Below, one piece after another: positions 23,132 to 34,820 of a stretch of DNA of 64,000 nt. A program made the position numbers and the translations under genes. The notes beneath the pieces were generated by a model. It made no database searches. It saw only the letters and a program-made list of their open reading frames with translations, and had not been told where the DNA came from. The stretch's first letter is position 1. Every line of letters begins with the position of its first letter. Source of the stretch: Mucor racemosus (taxonomy: Eukaryota > Mucoromycota > Mucoromycetes > Mucorales > Mucoraceae); assembly GCA_027405735.1 (NCBI GenBank), contig JAPEHQ010000002.1:2356001-2420000 (forward strand). Reading direction: 5' to 3'.

Positions 23132-23473
23132 TATATACTTCAAAAGTAGCATATATTCTATTAATTGACAACATTACTTAAGTGGAATATGCATCAATAA
23201 AATTAGCGCATCCTAATGGAATAAATTCTAACATGAAATGTTCATAAATGCACAAAAGTTCGGGTTTTGTGCATTTTTTTTATAAAAAATGTGCATTTAT
23301 GAACATTTGTGCATTTATGAACATTTTTTTTAGAAAAAAATTGACCAGTAAGAAAAAAAAGCAAAAAAAATGTTCATTTGTGAACATTTATGCATGTTTA
23401 TGCAACGAATGTGCACGTTTTGTGAACATTTTGGCATATTTTCGATTTTTATGAACATTTTTTCGCCGTGGTG

Positions 23474-23704
23474 ATGAAGAAGCGACATACTACTGCTGCT
23501 CATGATAAATCAATTCCTGTTGTTGACAAGGGAAGTCCAAATGCTGCCCACAAATTTGCTGTCATTTCTGTTAACAATGACATTAAGCTGCAAGTTGGTT
23601 TGACTCAATTCGTTGGAAGCAGAACCAAATTTTCTGTTATTGCACCTTCTCATGTTTTGGAAACAGATATGTCAATGACTGCTGGCAGTGTCCCTGATCT
23701 CTAG
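23474..23704 (+). pseudogene. TNP2/CACTA-like transposase relic, C-terminal part
   Basis: Continues the relic that ends at 18021. The joined peptide reads FLAFVQVM then KKRHTTAAHDKSIPVVDKG and runs to a stop at 23702-23704. AAHDKSIP, KFAVISV, LQVGLTQ and SVIAPSHV fit the C-terminal pattern of mucoralean TNP2-type proteins. It is separated from its upstream half only by the inserted element. Confidence 0.7.
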
Positions 23705-24195
23705 GCTGATTCTCCTCGTTTTTTTTTCAATTCTACTATATATATATAATCAATAAATATTCTTTTTAGCTCTTTCTATAACACAACTAACGCAATTACG
23801 CATAAATGAATTACAGTTTATTAATCGATAATGTATTTTTATATTTTTTATTTGTTTAGCTACACCTGATGGAATCTATAGTAAACTACTGTACTTTTAT
23901 ACACATAAAATAAAAAAACAGTATATACTGTATACTGTACTAAAAAAAAACCAGTTGTATGCTTATGATCAGAAGAAATATTTAAATGTTATTTTTTATG
24001 TTGGTGGATGTATATTGATAATGCGATGGTATGTATTTATTTAAAGGATTGATTCACCATCAATTTTTATTATTTTAACGTGGTTTTAGCTTCTTCTTCT
24101 TAAATTTATAAATTGCTTTGTGTTCATCTGTCTGTTTTCTTTATAGGCTATTATATGTAACTGCAAGTAATAGTTGATAAAAGCTGAAACATTTA

Positions 24196-24204
24196 GCCGT
24201 AGTG
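24196..24204 (+). mobile_element. Probable right terminus of the outer CACTA-like element
   Basis: GCCGTAGTG, preceded by AACATTTA, is the inverse of CACTACGGC. It closely resembles the inner element's CACCACGGC end and lies 0.5 kb after the outer transposase stop. The matching left end was not found between 13.8 and 17.0 kb, consistent with loss of the transposase N-terminus. Confidence 0.4.
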
Positions 24205-24454
24205 TGATATTAAATAAAGATCCCCTTCAGTTTTTGTGCATAATTTGATTTAACTTTCTTTATTAACTTATGCATTTTTCCTTGCATCAATATTTATCTT
24301 CTAAATCTTGTGTATTTTAGGTTGTTGTAAAAAGTAGAGTTTATAACTTAGATAATTTTCGAATGTTTTCGCCCAATATTGAATCGAATAATGCGAAGTC
24401 TTCGGCGTGTGCATTTTTTCTTCTATGGACCATCGATATATGCCCGAAAATAAA

Positions 24455-25680
24455 AGAGCTAATACTAGAATATAAGCGCATTGACCTAACATTAACTTAA
24501 AATTGACCTAAAATTGATTGTAAAAATTAATCACCTAATTTGAGGTATTAATTTTTCGTATTCACAAGACAGATCCAACTTGAAGCTATTCTGCATTTTT
24601 TGTTTCAGCAAAAAATATTGATTTTTGTCGAGATAATCAAAATTATAATTCTTATCACAGCTTAAGACGACCTATCATAACTGGGTTCCAAAATCGATGT
24701 GTGAAATCGATCAGAAAATAATCAAAAAAATAAAATCGTTTAATAGTTCATGAACTACAAAGTAAGTAGACCTAGCGTATTAAATAATTTTTGTACAGTT
24801 TTAAATTCTGCATCCATCTAAATAAACTTTAAAAAAATGTTTCACGTAAAATTTTGCGCAAAATGTAATTGAAATTTTGAAGGTTTTTTGAAGATACAGA
24901 ACACTTTTTATAAGCATATTTTAAATTTTAATAATGGAGATAATGCATAGCAAAATTGTCTATTGATCGAGCTATTATTTAACCTTTTAGCTACATTTTT
25001 TGTAGAGAAAACGAGATTTTTGTCCAATTTTTTTTTGAAATTCAGAATTTGGGATGAGGGTATACAAGGGGAAAATTGAAGTTAAAAACGAAGGTATCTC
25101 TTTGTACACATTTTTGAGGATATCTCTACGAAAAATCAATATTTTGAAAAAAGCTAAATTGGGTCCAAGAGAGCTCAACAAGGTTGATGACATGAATATA
25201 AAAAAAAGTGCTGCTCAATATAACGAATGTTTTAAAATCTACTACAAAAATATCAGAAAAATAAAAAATAAATAAAAGTGCTCAGGATTTTTTTATACTA
25301 AAACATGTTATAGACCAATTCAAAACAAGTAAGTTTCATTATTGAAAAGTGTTAGTATAGCTTAATTATTTCTAGAGATATGAAGCCTCAAAGTTTTCAA
25401 TTTTTAGCAGTGAAATGCCTGCAAAACCTGAAACATTAGCACTGAAAAATTAATACCAACTGTAAAAAGTAGGATATTTTTGGATACTTGTTTTTGGATT
25501 AAAGTTGAACATCTCAGGTACATTGGCATATAATTTTTTCTTGATGTTATTTAGTGAAAAAAAAAGTAGAGCAGGGATGAAAAGTGAGACCCAGTTTTCA
25601 AGGAGAAAGCAATGAATTTTACCTGTTTTTGAGTTTTCCGTGAGACGTAAAATAAACTTAGGAATATATAGCATGATGAG
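24455..25680. repeat. Dispersed repeat family C, copy 2
   Basis: Aligns with 6270-7500 over its whole length. The minus strand at about 25450-25560 encodes the family peptide KKKLYANVPEMFNFNPK and ends at the same stop position. The alignment is lost at about 25665. Confidence 0.7.
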
Positions 25681-25936
25681 ACCAATTCATATCTGTTTAG
25701 CAGTGTCTAAGATACATCCTAAAAGGTATTTAATACGAGGTTTGCTATTGAAAAGATGGCACGCTACAATTTTGAAGATTGGCAACTCGGAAAATTGACC
25801 CAATTTTCTTCAACTTGGTATGCTTGTATATACTGTATACCTATTCAACAAAGTATATTTTCCTTTTTTTTTTTTTGAAAGGCTTTCAGTAAGAAATACT
25901 CAATTTTTATATCTTTAAAAGCAGTGCAAAGTTTCA

Positions 25937-25992
25937 ATATTACGATATTACGATATTACGATATTACGATATTACGATATTACGATATTACT
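25937..25992. repeat. Microsatellite, 8-bp unit ATTACGAT
   Basis: About seven uninterrupted units of ATTACGAT. Confidence 0.9.
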
Positions 25993-26769
25993 TCCAAATC
26001 ACAATGACTATATGTGATATTATGCGGTTTATCTTTACTAGACAGCAAATATCAATATTATTGCAAGTAAATAGAACAGGCAGCGGTTCTTCCACCATTC
26101 CATTTACTTTTTCGGGAGAGATTTTAATTTTGAGAAATGGCATACACAAACAAAACATAGAAAACTACTCGCTCAAGATTTGTAATAATTTTGTACCCAT
26201 GCCTATCTAGATGAATAACACCAATTCCAGGCTTGATAAAGACAAATTAACTAGTTTTCATCTAGACAAATGATCTCACAATTTTGAAAATGTCTGCGAG
26301 CAGTACTTGTGTCTTTAGATAAGATAAAGCCCTGATAGTAACGCGAGAGACAGTCCAATTATTGAAAACACTCATTTTTCTTTTTGGTATAGTTCGACGT
26401 AACATTTTCATGGTATTTTGATATACGTAATTAATACAAAATATATGTAATAGAGTAATTTAACCAATTCTTTGAATAATGAAAGACCATAATGAAATAT
26501 AATGATGCGTTGTGAACTATAAAAAGGCTATTTAACATTGAGTTTTTAAACCAATCATGGCAAGATGTGATTATTCTGGCTTGCAATAGAAATGAAGAAA
26601 AATATTTTTTCTTTTTTTTTTTTTTTTTTTTTTTTTCATTTTCCTTCCTTCTTCTCTCTCTTTTTCAATCAAATAAAAAAGAAAAGAAAATATCACACTT
26701 TTTCTCTTGAAAAATACAAACAATAACAACTTTTTTAAATTTCAATCAACTTGTATTACTAAATCAAAA

Positions 26770-29700
26770 ATGACTACAAACATGAACTTTGGTCCCGAAT
26801 GGTAATTTGTGCATCTATCAAATTTTTGTATTTATTCTAATGTCAATTTTTTCTTGAAAAAAAAAAGGATGCGTGGTAATTTGTCCAAGCACAACAATAT
26901 CAATAGCAATGATTTCGCGTCTAATGATATTTTAGATTCCCTTATGCCTTTTGATGATAATAATAATCATCTTCAACATCAACAACAAAATCAACAAGAA
27001 AATCCATTCAAATATTCTAAAGAATTTATGCTTGGTTTATTCAAACCTGCTTTACAGTTACCTTCTGATTTCAAGCAACACGAATACGTGACCATGGAAG
27101 GATGCACTGCTCCATTAGCCTTTGAAGAGCTAACAGATGCTGAGAAAAAGGTAACTCAATTACATGATAAATTACTACATTTTCATTGATATGATTTTTT
27201 CTTCTTCTTTATTGTGATAGCTTCTTTCTGGCCCTGTCCATTCTGAAGCGTCTTCTCGTAAGTCTCAAAGACATCGTGGAGGTAACGATTTGTATTCTAG
27301 CCCAATGCAAAGCCCTGCTTCTGAAAATGGCCCTGCTACACCTGGTGGAAGTAGATTAGGTCAACGTAAAGGTAAGATTTTTACATTTTAAAAAGTTATG
27401 GGAATGTGCCAATTGAAATATATTGCTCATTAGGACGTAATGATTACTTTGCAAAGGATCAACCCAGTAAGCGTGGTGATAGTAGTGATTTGTTGAGAAG
27501 ACGCGATCATAGCGAAGACATGAATTTATCATTGGGTAAGGCAGATGATGAAGGTAGGGAGCCAAACTGGGCAACCAGTGAAGGTTCTGGTCTCGGTACT
27601 TTTGGTGGTGGACTTGGTAATGATGCTCCTGCATTCAAGTCTGATGCGCTCTTTGGAGGTAGCAATGCTGCTACTACTGCGGCTGCTACTCCTCCTTCCT
27701 CTGAATTGAGTGGCTTGAATTCATCATCCAATGCTCGAAAGCCTGAGGAAATCAAGTGGTTTTATCGTGATCCATCTGGTCAAGTGCAGGGCCCCTTTGA
27801 AGCTCAAGAAATGCAGGATTGGTACAAGGCCGGTTTCTTTACTCCTACTTTGATGCTTCGTCGTGATGATGAAGCTGTTTTTGAGCCCTTGATGGTCTTG
27901 ACTCAAAAGGTCGGTAATGATGATCAACCTTTCTTAACACCCCGTGCAACTCGTGCTCCTACTGGATTGACCAACGTAGACATGTTTGGATCGCCTGAGA
28001 AAGGTGCAAATTTATTTAGAAATGGCCCTGATTTACAATCCAAATATATGCCTTTTGGTAGTGCATCTGCAGCTCCAACAACTCCAGGCGGAAGTATTAG
28101 AGATAGCTTCTTGGGCGGTGGAATGCCATCAAATCCAATTTACCAAAGCCCATATAACAATAATTTTGGAAGCTCGTTACTAAGGGATAATCGATGGAAT
28201 AATGCTAATGATAGTCAACCTCAAGCGTCTCCCTCTTGGTTAAATCCTACAACACCTGAATTATTTGGTAATAACTCTCTTGCGTCTCCTTTCATGGGTC
28301 AACAACAACCTGGTTTAAATCCAATGTTTGGCTCAAACATGAATTCACCTGGATTATTTGACTATCAACGATCTGTAATGGATCCAATGGATCAACATCA
28401 ACAATATAATTTAATGTTACAGCAAAAGCAACAACAACAATCAATGCAATTTCAACAACAATTCCAGCAAATGCAATTTCAACAAGATCAACAACATCAA
28501 CAACAACAGCAATTCCCTGCTCAACAACAACAACAACAACAACAGCTACCTCTTCAGCAACAACAACAGTCTGTTCAACAACAACAACCATCACAAATAC
28601 CTCAAGGACAATCTCCTCCTCAACAAAATACATTTAAAAATACCCCATTAGAAAATCTTTCCAGCATTAATACAGGTATAATTGGTAGTAATCATGCATC
28701 ACCTGTAATGAGATCAAACATCTTAACTGGTGGTTGGGGTTCTGCTCCTGGTACACCTCTTGGTAATGAACCTCCTTCAAGCCCATGGGGTTCTATTGTT
28801 TCCACTGCAATCCCTAATAAGGTATCCGAAGAATTGCAAGCCAAGGCTCCTGGTGCTCAATCTCCTCGTGCTCCATCATCTCCTACTAAAAAGCCAATTG
28901 AGAAGCCTGTCAAAGCTAAAACTATTGTTGAATCCTTTGCCGATATTCAATTAGCCGAAGAAAAGAAGGCTGCTGATGCTAAAGCTATTGCCGACGCCAA
29001 ACTTGCCGCTGAAGCCAAGGTTGCCGCAATTGCTGAAAAGACTGCCGCAATTGCATCCGCATCTACTGCTACTTCAAATACCAATGCTGATATCTCTCCT
29101 AAAGCTGTACCTACTACTCCAGCTGCAGTTTCTAAACCTGTTGTTTCGTTACGTGAAATTCAAGAAGAAGAGCTTCGTATCGCTAATTTAAAGAAAGCTA
29201 AAGCCAAGCAAGCTGTTCCATCACCTGTTACCACACCTTCTTGGGCCGCATCTAATAACACTCCCTTGAATACTACTACTAATGGTACATGGTCTCAACC
29301 TGCTCATAAACCTCTTTCTCTTCGTGAAATTCAAGAAATGGAAGCCAAGCAAGCAGCCGAAACCAAAAAGGCATCTGCCGCTCAATATTTGGCTCAACAA
29401 GAACAACTTGCTAATGCTACTCCTAGTACTCTTTCTTGGGGAGTTGTTGTACCTAATAGTAAATCCAGCTCTTCTAATACTCCTAGTGCCTCACCTTCTG
29501 CTAGCAATGCTGCTGCTTGGACAGCACCCACTGGTCCTAAAAAGACATTGAGAGAGATCCAATTGGAAGAGGAATTAGCCATGAAGAAGAAGAATGCAAA
29601 GGCTACAAAGTCTGCTGCTGCCATTGCTGCCGCTAATGCTACTACCAATTCATCCTCTTCATCAAAGGCCTATGCTGCAACTCCCTCTGCTGGTGGTGCC

Positions 29701-30159
29701 TGGACTACTGTAACTAATACTCGTGCAACTAAGCCATCTCCTGCTCCCACACCCGCTGCCGTCACTCCACCTCCTCCCCAACCTACTCAATGGACACCAG
29801 TCAAGGCTCCCACTCGTGTTGCAGCCACACCTGCTCGTTCTAGTGGTCCTAGCGAAGAATTCCGTCGTTGGTGTAGAAAGGCATTAAGAGATTTAAATTC
29901 GGGAGTTAATCAAGATGAGATTGTTAGCATGTTGTTATCATTCCCTGCTGATTCAAGTGCAGCCGAGATTATTGAAGATGTGATTTATGCCAATTCATTG
30001 CGTATTGATGGAAAGAGATTTGCTCAAGAATTTATGAAGCGTAGAAAAGCTGACATTGCTGGTAGATTGGATATTGTTACAGCTGGATTAGAAGACGAAG
30101 ATGATGATGATTTCAAAGTTGTTGTAACCAAGAAGGGTAAAAAGAAGCAATCATCTTAA
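26770..30159 (+). CDS. GYF-domain protein of the GIGYF/Smy2 family
   Basis: Four exons (26770-26801, 26868-27150, 27221-27371, 27434-30159) join in frame to about 1063 aa. Near the N-terminus FKYSKEFMLGL (residues 58-68) matches the YxYx4-M-L 4EHP/eIF4E-binding motif of animal GIGYF proteins. The GYF domain (about 263-311) begins WFYRDPSGQVQGPF and includes the MQDWYKAGFF region that binds proline-rich PPGF-type ligands. A Gln-rich tract covers about 472-553. Three LREIQ repeats follow at about 728, 785 and 861 within Ala/Lys-rich sequence, and the C-terminus has a conserved EFRRWCRKALRDL helix. GIGYF proteins couple translational repression and mRNA decay; Smy2 in yeast is linked to secretion and mRNA. 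The tiny 32-nt first exon is supported by frame, Kozak context and a conserved FGPEWMRGN junction. Confidence 0.9.
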
Positions 30160-30345
30160 TTGATTTAATAAAAACCCAGTCCATTCATATACTTTGGATG
30201 TTCTCCTTTGTTGAATATATTGATGGATAATCTATTATCCGGTTCAATTTTTTCGTACTGAGATGTTGCTTGTTATGTATTTTTCTTTTCATTCTATTTC
30301 TCTCTTTTTCTTTTCGTTATTCCCCTTTTTTTTTGCTCAAAGAAA

Positions 30346-31808
30346 ATGAATTTTAATATCTTCAAGACAAAACAAAAGACGCCACATGATCTTGTTAAAC
30401 ATGTTAAAGATTCTATTCAAAAATTAGACGGACCAGATAAACGCAAAGTGAGTTTGAGAAACACCTATTTTTTTTTTTTTTTTTTTTTTTTTAGTTTTGT
30501 TGACCCGAACGACTATATTAGGCAACAGAAGAAATATCAAAATATTTAGTATTAATGAAGAACATATTATATGGAGAAGATGGTAAGATTGAAGATTTGT
30601 TGAAATTGTGCGCGTATTCAAGTATTTAAACATATCAAAAGATCATGAACCAAGCCCTGATCTTGTTGCTCAATTAGCTTCAGAAGTCTATAGAACAGAT
30701 TTGTTGCAATCACTAGTTTTGAATATTCAAAAATTCGAGTTTGAGGTAAAAAAAAAAAAAATCAGTTGGGTATTTGTGTGTTTTCGTGTGGATATTGAAA
30801 TATCCTATTAGGCGAAAAAAGATGTTGCTCAAATATTTAATAACTTATTGAGAAGACAAATTGGTTCTCGATGGCCTACAGTTGAACATTTATGTGCTCG
30901 CGAAGACATCCTTTTTAATCTATTAAATGGGTAAATTAATATTTAAAGCACTGATAAACATGTAATTTATTAACATTAATATAGATACGAACAACCCGAA
31001 GTTGCTTTAAATTGCGGTTTGATTTTACGTGAATGCATTCGCCATGAAGCTTTGGCCAAAATTTTATTGTATTCAAACAAATTTTATCAATTCTTTGATT
31101 ATGTTGAAATGAGTACCTTTGATATTGCTTCTGATGCTTTTGCTTCTTTTAAGGAAATTTTGACAAAACATAAGCCCATGGTAGCCGATTTCTTGGAATT
31201 GAATTATGATGAGGTAAAGTCCCCCCCCCCTTTCAGTTAAAGCAATTCCTCCCGAGACAATCTCCCCCTTTTTTTTAACCCTTTTCTCATTGTTCTTTTT
31301 TTTTTTTTTTTTAGTTTTTTGATCATTACAAGAGATTGCTGCAATCAGAGAATTATGTTACAAAGAGACAATCATTAAAGGTGATTTTTCATTATCAAAA
31401 TTATATTATTTGTAAATTAATCTTCTTTATCAGTTATTGGGGGAGATCTTGCTGGACAGATCGAATTTCACTGTCATGACTCGTTACATTAGCAGTGCAG
31501 ACAATTTGAAATTGATGATGAATTTGCTTAGAGATCGTAGTAGAAATATTCAATTTGAAGCATTTCATGTGTTTAAAGTATTTGTTGCTAATCCTCACAA
31601 AACTCGACCTATTGTTGATATTTTGGTGAAAAATCAAGAAAAACTCATTCATTTTCTTGGAAACTTCCATAATGATAGACAAGGTAATATGATTTCCAAT
31701 TTCTATTAATGTAAGCTAATTTCTTTGTTACTAGATGATGAACAATTTAACGACGAAAAGGCATTTCTTATCAAGCAAATTCAGGATTTGCAACCAGTTC
31801 AGGATTAA
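30346..31808 (+). CDS. Mo25/Hym1 scaffold protein (CAB39 family)
   Basis: Eight exons (30346-30447, 30522-30582, 30642-30745, 30812-30930, 30985-31213, 31315-31380, 31434-31683, 31735-31808) give about 334 aa, the standard Mo25 length. The whole chain follows the Mo25 armadillo-like repeat fold. Landmarks are [85 protein letters not shown] and a final [16 protein letters not shown]. Mo25 activates STE20/LKB1-type kinases; in fungi Hym1 works in the RAM/MOR morphogenesis network. The acceptor of exon 3 (AAAAG) is unusual but required by the frame. It lies 186 bp after the GYF gene on the same strand. At eight exons this is the most intron-dense gene here. Confidence 0.95.
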
Positions 31809-33067
31809 AATAAAATAATAATACCTCCCTGCTCTTTTCGTCTTTGTATAATACTTGGTTCAAGTTGGGTTATAAAAACGACGTTTCTGTTCTTTTAAAA
31901 CTATGGATTTCGAGGAGCTTATGATGATACTCCATAACAGCAGCATTTTGATGAATGATTTTCGTCGTCTGCGTTTGAAGAATATCTGAACCTGTTGCAA
32001 TTTGGACGAGAATTACATGAATTAATTATCTGTTTTTCTTGAAGAAAAAAATCTCAATATAAACCTTAGAAGGTAAAAAGTTGATTTTCATTGTTCATTT
32101 TGGATTTGATGTATTGGAAGAGGAGCAAATATTCTTTGAATTGATAAAAGTAGTAATCTAAAGAAAGTGCGACGTTTAAAACAATAAAACGTATGCCATT
32201 CAGCAGTTGAATAGAGTCAATTCCTTTGATCGCTCACTGCTGAAAGGGCCTCAATCCGAATGAAAACCTTTAATATAGGGGCTATTGGCTTTTAAAGATG
32301 TTAATACAACAGAACTTTTAGTTTTAAACAACCATTCGAACAGCTAGAGACAGGGTTTATTAAGTTTGGTTAATGAGATTTGGTCTTTACGATAGCCTTT
32401 AAGCTTGGATACGAGAGTTTTGGCCTTCATACGCCATCTTTTTATGCATTTGCTAGATGTAGAATATCGAATAAAATGAAATCAAATATTATAATGCCAT
32501 TTATTTATGTTAATATAGAAAAATTAGCCCGCATTTGTAATTGAATGCTTCAATCCCATAGTTTGCGGCCATTTCTAAAACTCAAAATGTTTACTAAATG
32601 AATAGCAGTACTCACTGAACTTGGACTGATGTATTTTGGGTTCAAATCATGCTATGAACTCAAGTTTTTGCCTTACTATTTCCCGCTTGAGATCCTAACA
32701 AACTTCAATAATCCCCAAAAACAAAAATTGCTCTTCAATATAGATATCTGAATATTTTGTATCAAATTTTTTGAAGAAATAAAATCTTAGTGTATAGAGC
32801 ACTTTGGTTTAAAAATATTTTGTTACTAAATATATGGAGCTTTATTATAAAAGTTTGCTTGTAAAAATCCTTTGAATATCCAGTGTTTTTTAAAAAAAAT
32901 ACCAAATTGGGCCTCAACTGCTATTTTCACATAAAGCATTTTAAAGTTACAAAACGCCCAAATTCAAATAAAACATGAAATAAAACTGATAAATTATCTA
33001 TATACATTAATTTTTTTATTGATTATTAAAGATTTCAAGTGAATATTTGAGATGTTATACAACAAGT
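31809..33067. other. Gene-free region with a repeat trace
   Basis: About 1.26 kb. Positions 32240-32480 resemble 51790-52000 (family D, listed separately). No gene is seen. Confidence 0.5.
32240..32480. repeat. Dispersed repeat family D, copy 1
   Basis: Shares scattered blocks, in order, with 51790-52000: GAAA(A)CCTTT-ATATA, GCTATTG-CTTTTAAAG and AGATGTAGAATA. It is old and diverged; its nature is unknown. Confidence 0.35.
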
Positions 33068-34424
33068 TTACTCTCTTTCCCAAACAGCAGCCATACCCAT
33101 ACCACTACCAATACACATGCTAGTAACACCAATACGCTTATTTTGACGCTTCAATTCAGGATACAAGGTAGCAATTTGACGAGCACCAGTACAACCCAAA
33201 GGATGACCAATAGCAATAGCACCACCCTTGGGGTTCACTTTTTCTATAGGAAGACCAAGGACCTTGATGGTATAAAGAGCCTGAGAAGCAAAAGCTTCAT
33301 TAATCTCATAAATGTCAACATCAGAGAGCTTCAAACCAGCACGCTCAACAGCAACAGGAATGGCATAGGCAGGACCAACACCCATTAACTTGGGAGGAAC
33401 ACCAACGGATGCTGAAGTGACATACTTACCGAGAATAGGCAAGTTTAACTTTTGTGCAGTTTTACGCTTCATCAGCAAGACGGCGGCGGCACCATCAGAG
33501 ATTTGAGAAGCATTACCAGCAGTAGTGCTACCAGTAGGACTGAAAGCAGGCTTCAATTTACTGAGACCTTCAACAGTAGAAGATGCACGAATACCCTCAT
33601 CTTGATCAACGACAATTGTCTTTTCATTACCGTCCTTATCAAGGGTAGTAACAGTACAAGGGATGATTTCTTCCTTGAATAAACCGGCTTTTTGGGCGGC
33701 AGCAGCCTTCTTGTGAGAATCAACAGAGAAACTATCTTGTTCCTCACGAGTAATGCCATAATCAGCAGCAACATTCTCAGATGTAATACTATAATATCCC
33801 ATATTCTGTTAATAATAAACTCCTCTTTCTGTTTTTCATAAAACTTACCCCATAGGAATCTTACAGTCATTGACAACGGGATCCTTGGCTAATTTGTCAG
33901 AAAGAGGAATGACACGGCCAAAGTAATCAGAGCTCATGGACTCAACGCCAGCACCAACACCAATATCAATGAGACCACATTGGATAGCAGAAGCGATTTG
34001 AACACAGGCTTGGAGACCAGAAGAACATTGACGATTCAAGGTACTGACTGAAGTAGATTCAGGGAAACCAGCGGCAAGGGCAGCCATACGTGAGGCAGTT
34101 GCAAGGCCACCTTTGCCACTGACATTACCCACAGTGATGTCTTGAACCAATGCAGGATCGATGCCAGTTTTAGCAATAGTAGCCTTAAAGACATGAGCCA
34201 AAAGTTCTATATATAATATTTTATAAATTTACAGTTTTAGAAGTCCTATAATTACTGACATTACCATCAGCTAATACATCCTTGAAACCACCCTTACGAC
34301 CTTTAGCAAGAGCAGTTCTGACAGCAGAAACAACAACAACATCTTCAGGTGATTTAACACCAACACGAGTGAGTTGAGAATCAGCCAAAGTAGGCAAAGT
34401 AATAGGGAAAGGCAAAGAAGACAT
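33068..34424 (-). CDS. 3-ketoacyl-CoA thiolase (acetyl-CoA acyltransferase)
   Basis: Exons 34424-34265 (or slightly different), 34207-33849 and 33788-33068 encode about 414 aa. This is a thiolase that cleaves 3-ketoacyl-CoA to acetyl-CoA in beta-oxidation. All active-site motifs are present: nucleophile Cys in LNRQCSSGLQA, INEAFASQA, GGAIAIGHPLGCTGARQ and the second Cys in CIGSGMGMA. It resembles the peroxisomal POT1/ACAA1 type, yet no N-terminal PTS2 (R/K-L-x5-H/Q-L) or C-terminal SKL-like PTS1 is visible (the protein ends VWERE). The first splice junction is problematic. The best donor (GTAATG after 34265) gives DELLAHVFK except for one extra T in a five-T run, breaking the frame. In-frame alternatives need weaker donors. 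The peroxin PEX16 lies 1.5 kb away on the same strand. Confidence 0.88.
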
Positions 34425-34820
34425 TTTTAGTATAACTAAACGAAAAGAAAATATCACAAAGGTTTAGTTGAAGCTGTATTTATTCATCTATTTTGTTAAA
34501 TAGCATTACATAAAATGATTTACCCCGCAAGAACATGTTTTTCCCAAGCGGGTTTTATGTGACTCGAAAGGCAATTCTGCTTAGAGATCAATATCAAAAG
34601 ATATCCCAGAGGTAATAAACACGTATTTAATAATGACTAATAGCATAGTTATTCAGTGAAAGGATACTTTAAAAACATTATAAATACATTTTTACCCCTT
34701 GATTAAAACTTAAATAAACATGTCAAATCAAAAACTCGAATGATAACAGAAATCAACATTTAGGTTTTCTGTGAAACTTATCCCAGCAAAATGTTCATTT
34801 ATTTACACTATATCAACTAA

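Larger units (their letters stand above)
18022..23473 (+). mobile_element. CACTA-like DNA transposon (5452 bp) inserted into a transposase relic
   Basis: The left end begins CACCACGGCGAA and the right end is its inverted copy TTCGCCGTGGTG. The inverted ends extend to about 23 bp with one mismatch. ATG flanks both sides (18019-18021 and 23474-23476), a 3-bp target duplication as in the CACTA/EnSpm group. Both subterminal zones are packed with GTGAACAT/ATGTTCAC-type direct and inverted repeats (18040-18360 and 23230-23460), the usual layout of transposase-binding ends in CACTA elements. Removing the element rejoins the flanking transposase frame. Inside are a degraded transposase N-terminus (20040-20900) and a MITE (22645-23131). 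The remainder, 18410-20039 and 20901-22640, shows no intact gene. Confidence 0.8.
23705..26769. other. Gene-free region with repeat remnants
   Basis: Contains the probable right end of the outer CACTA-like element (24196-24204), repeat family C copy 2, a period-8 tandem array, and the leader of the GYF-domain gene (TATAAAAAGG at 26518-26527, T-rich tract at about 26607-26636). No gene is seen. Confidence 0.55.

Noticed and set aside
28292..28633. Long minus-strand reading frame opposite the Gln-rich region of the GYF gene
   Set aside because: It is the antisense of CAA/CAG repeats, giving a Val-rich low-complexity product with no domain.
32630..32660. GGGTTCAAATC resembling a tRNA T-loop
   Set aside because: No acceptor stem, anticodon arm or D-arm could be folded around it. 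No convincing tRNA gene was found anywhere in the window.
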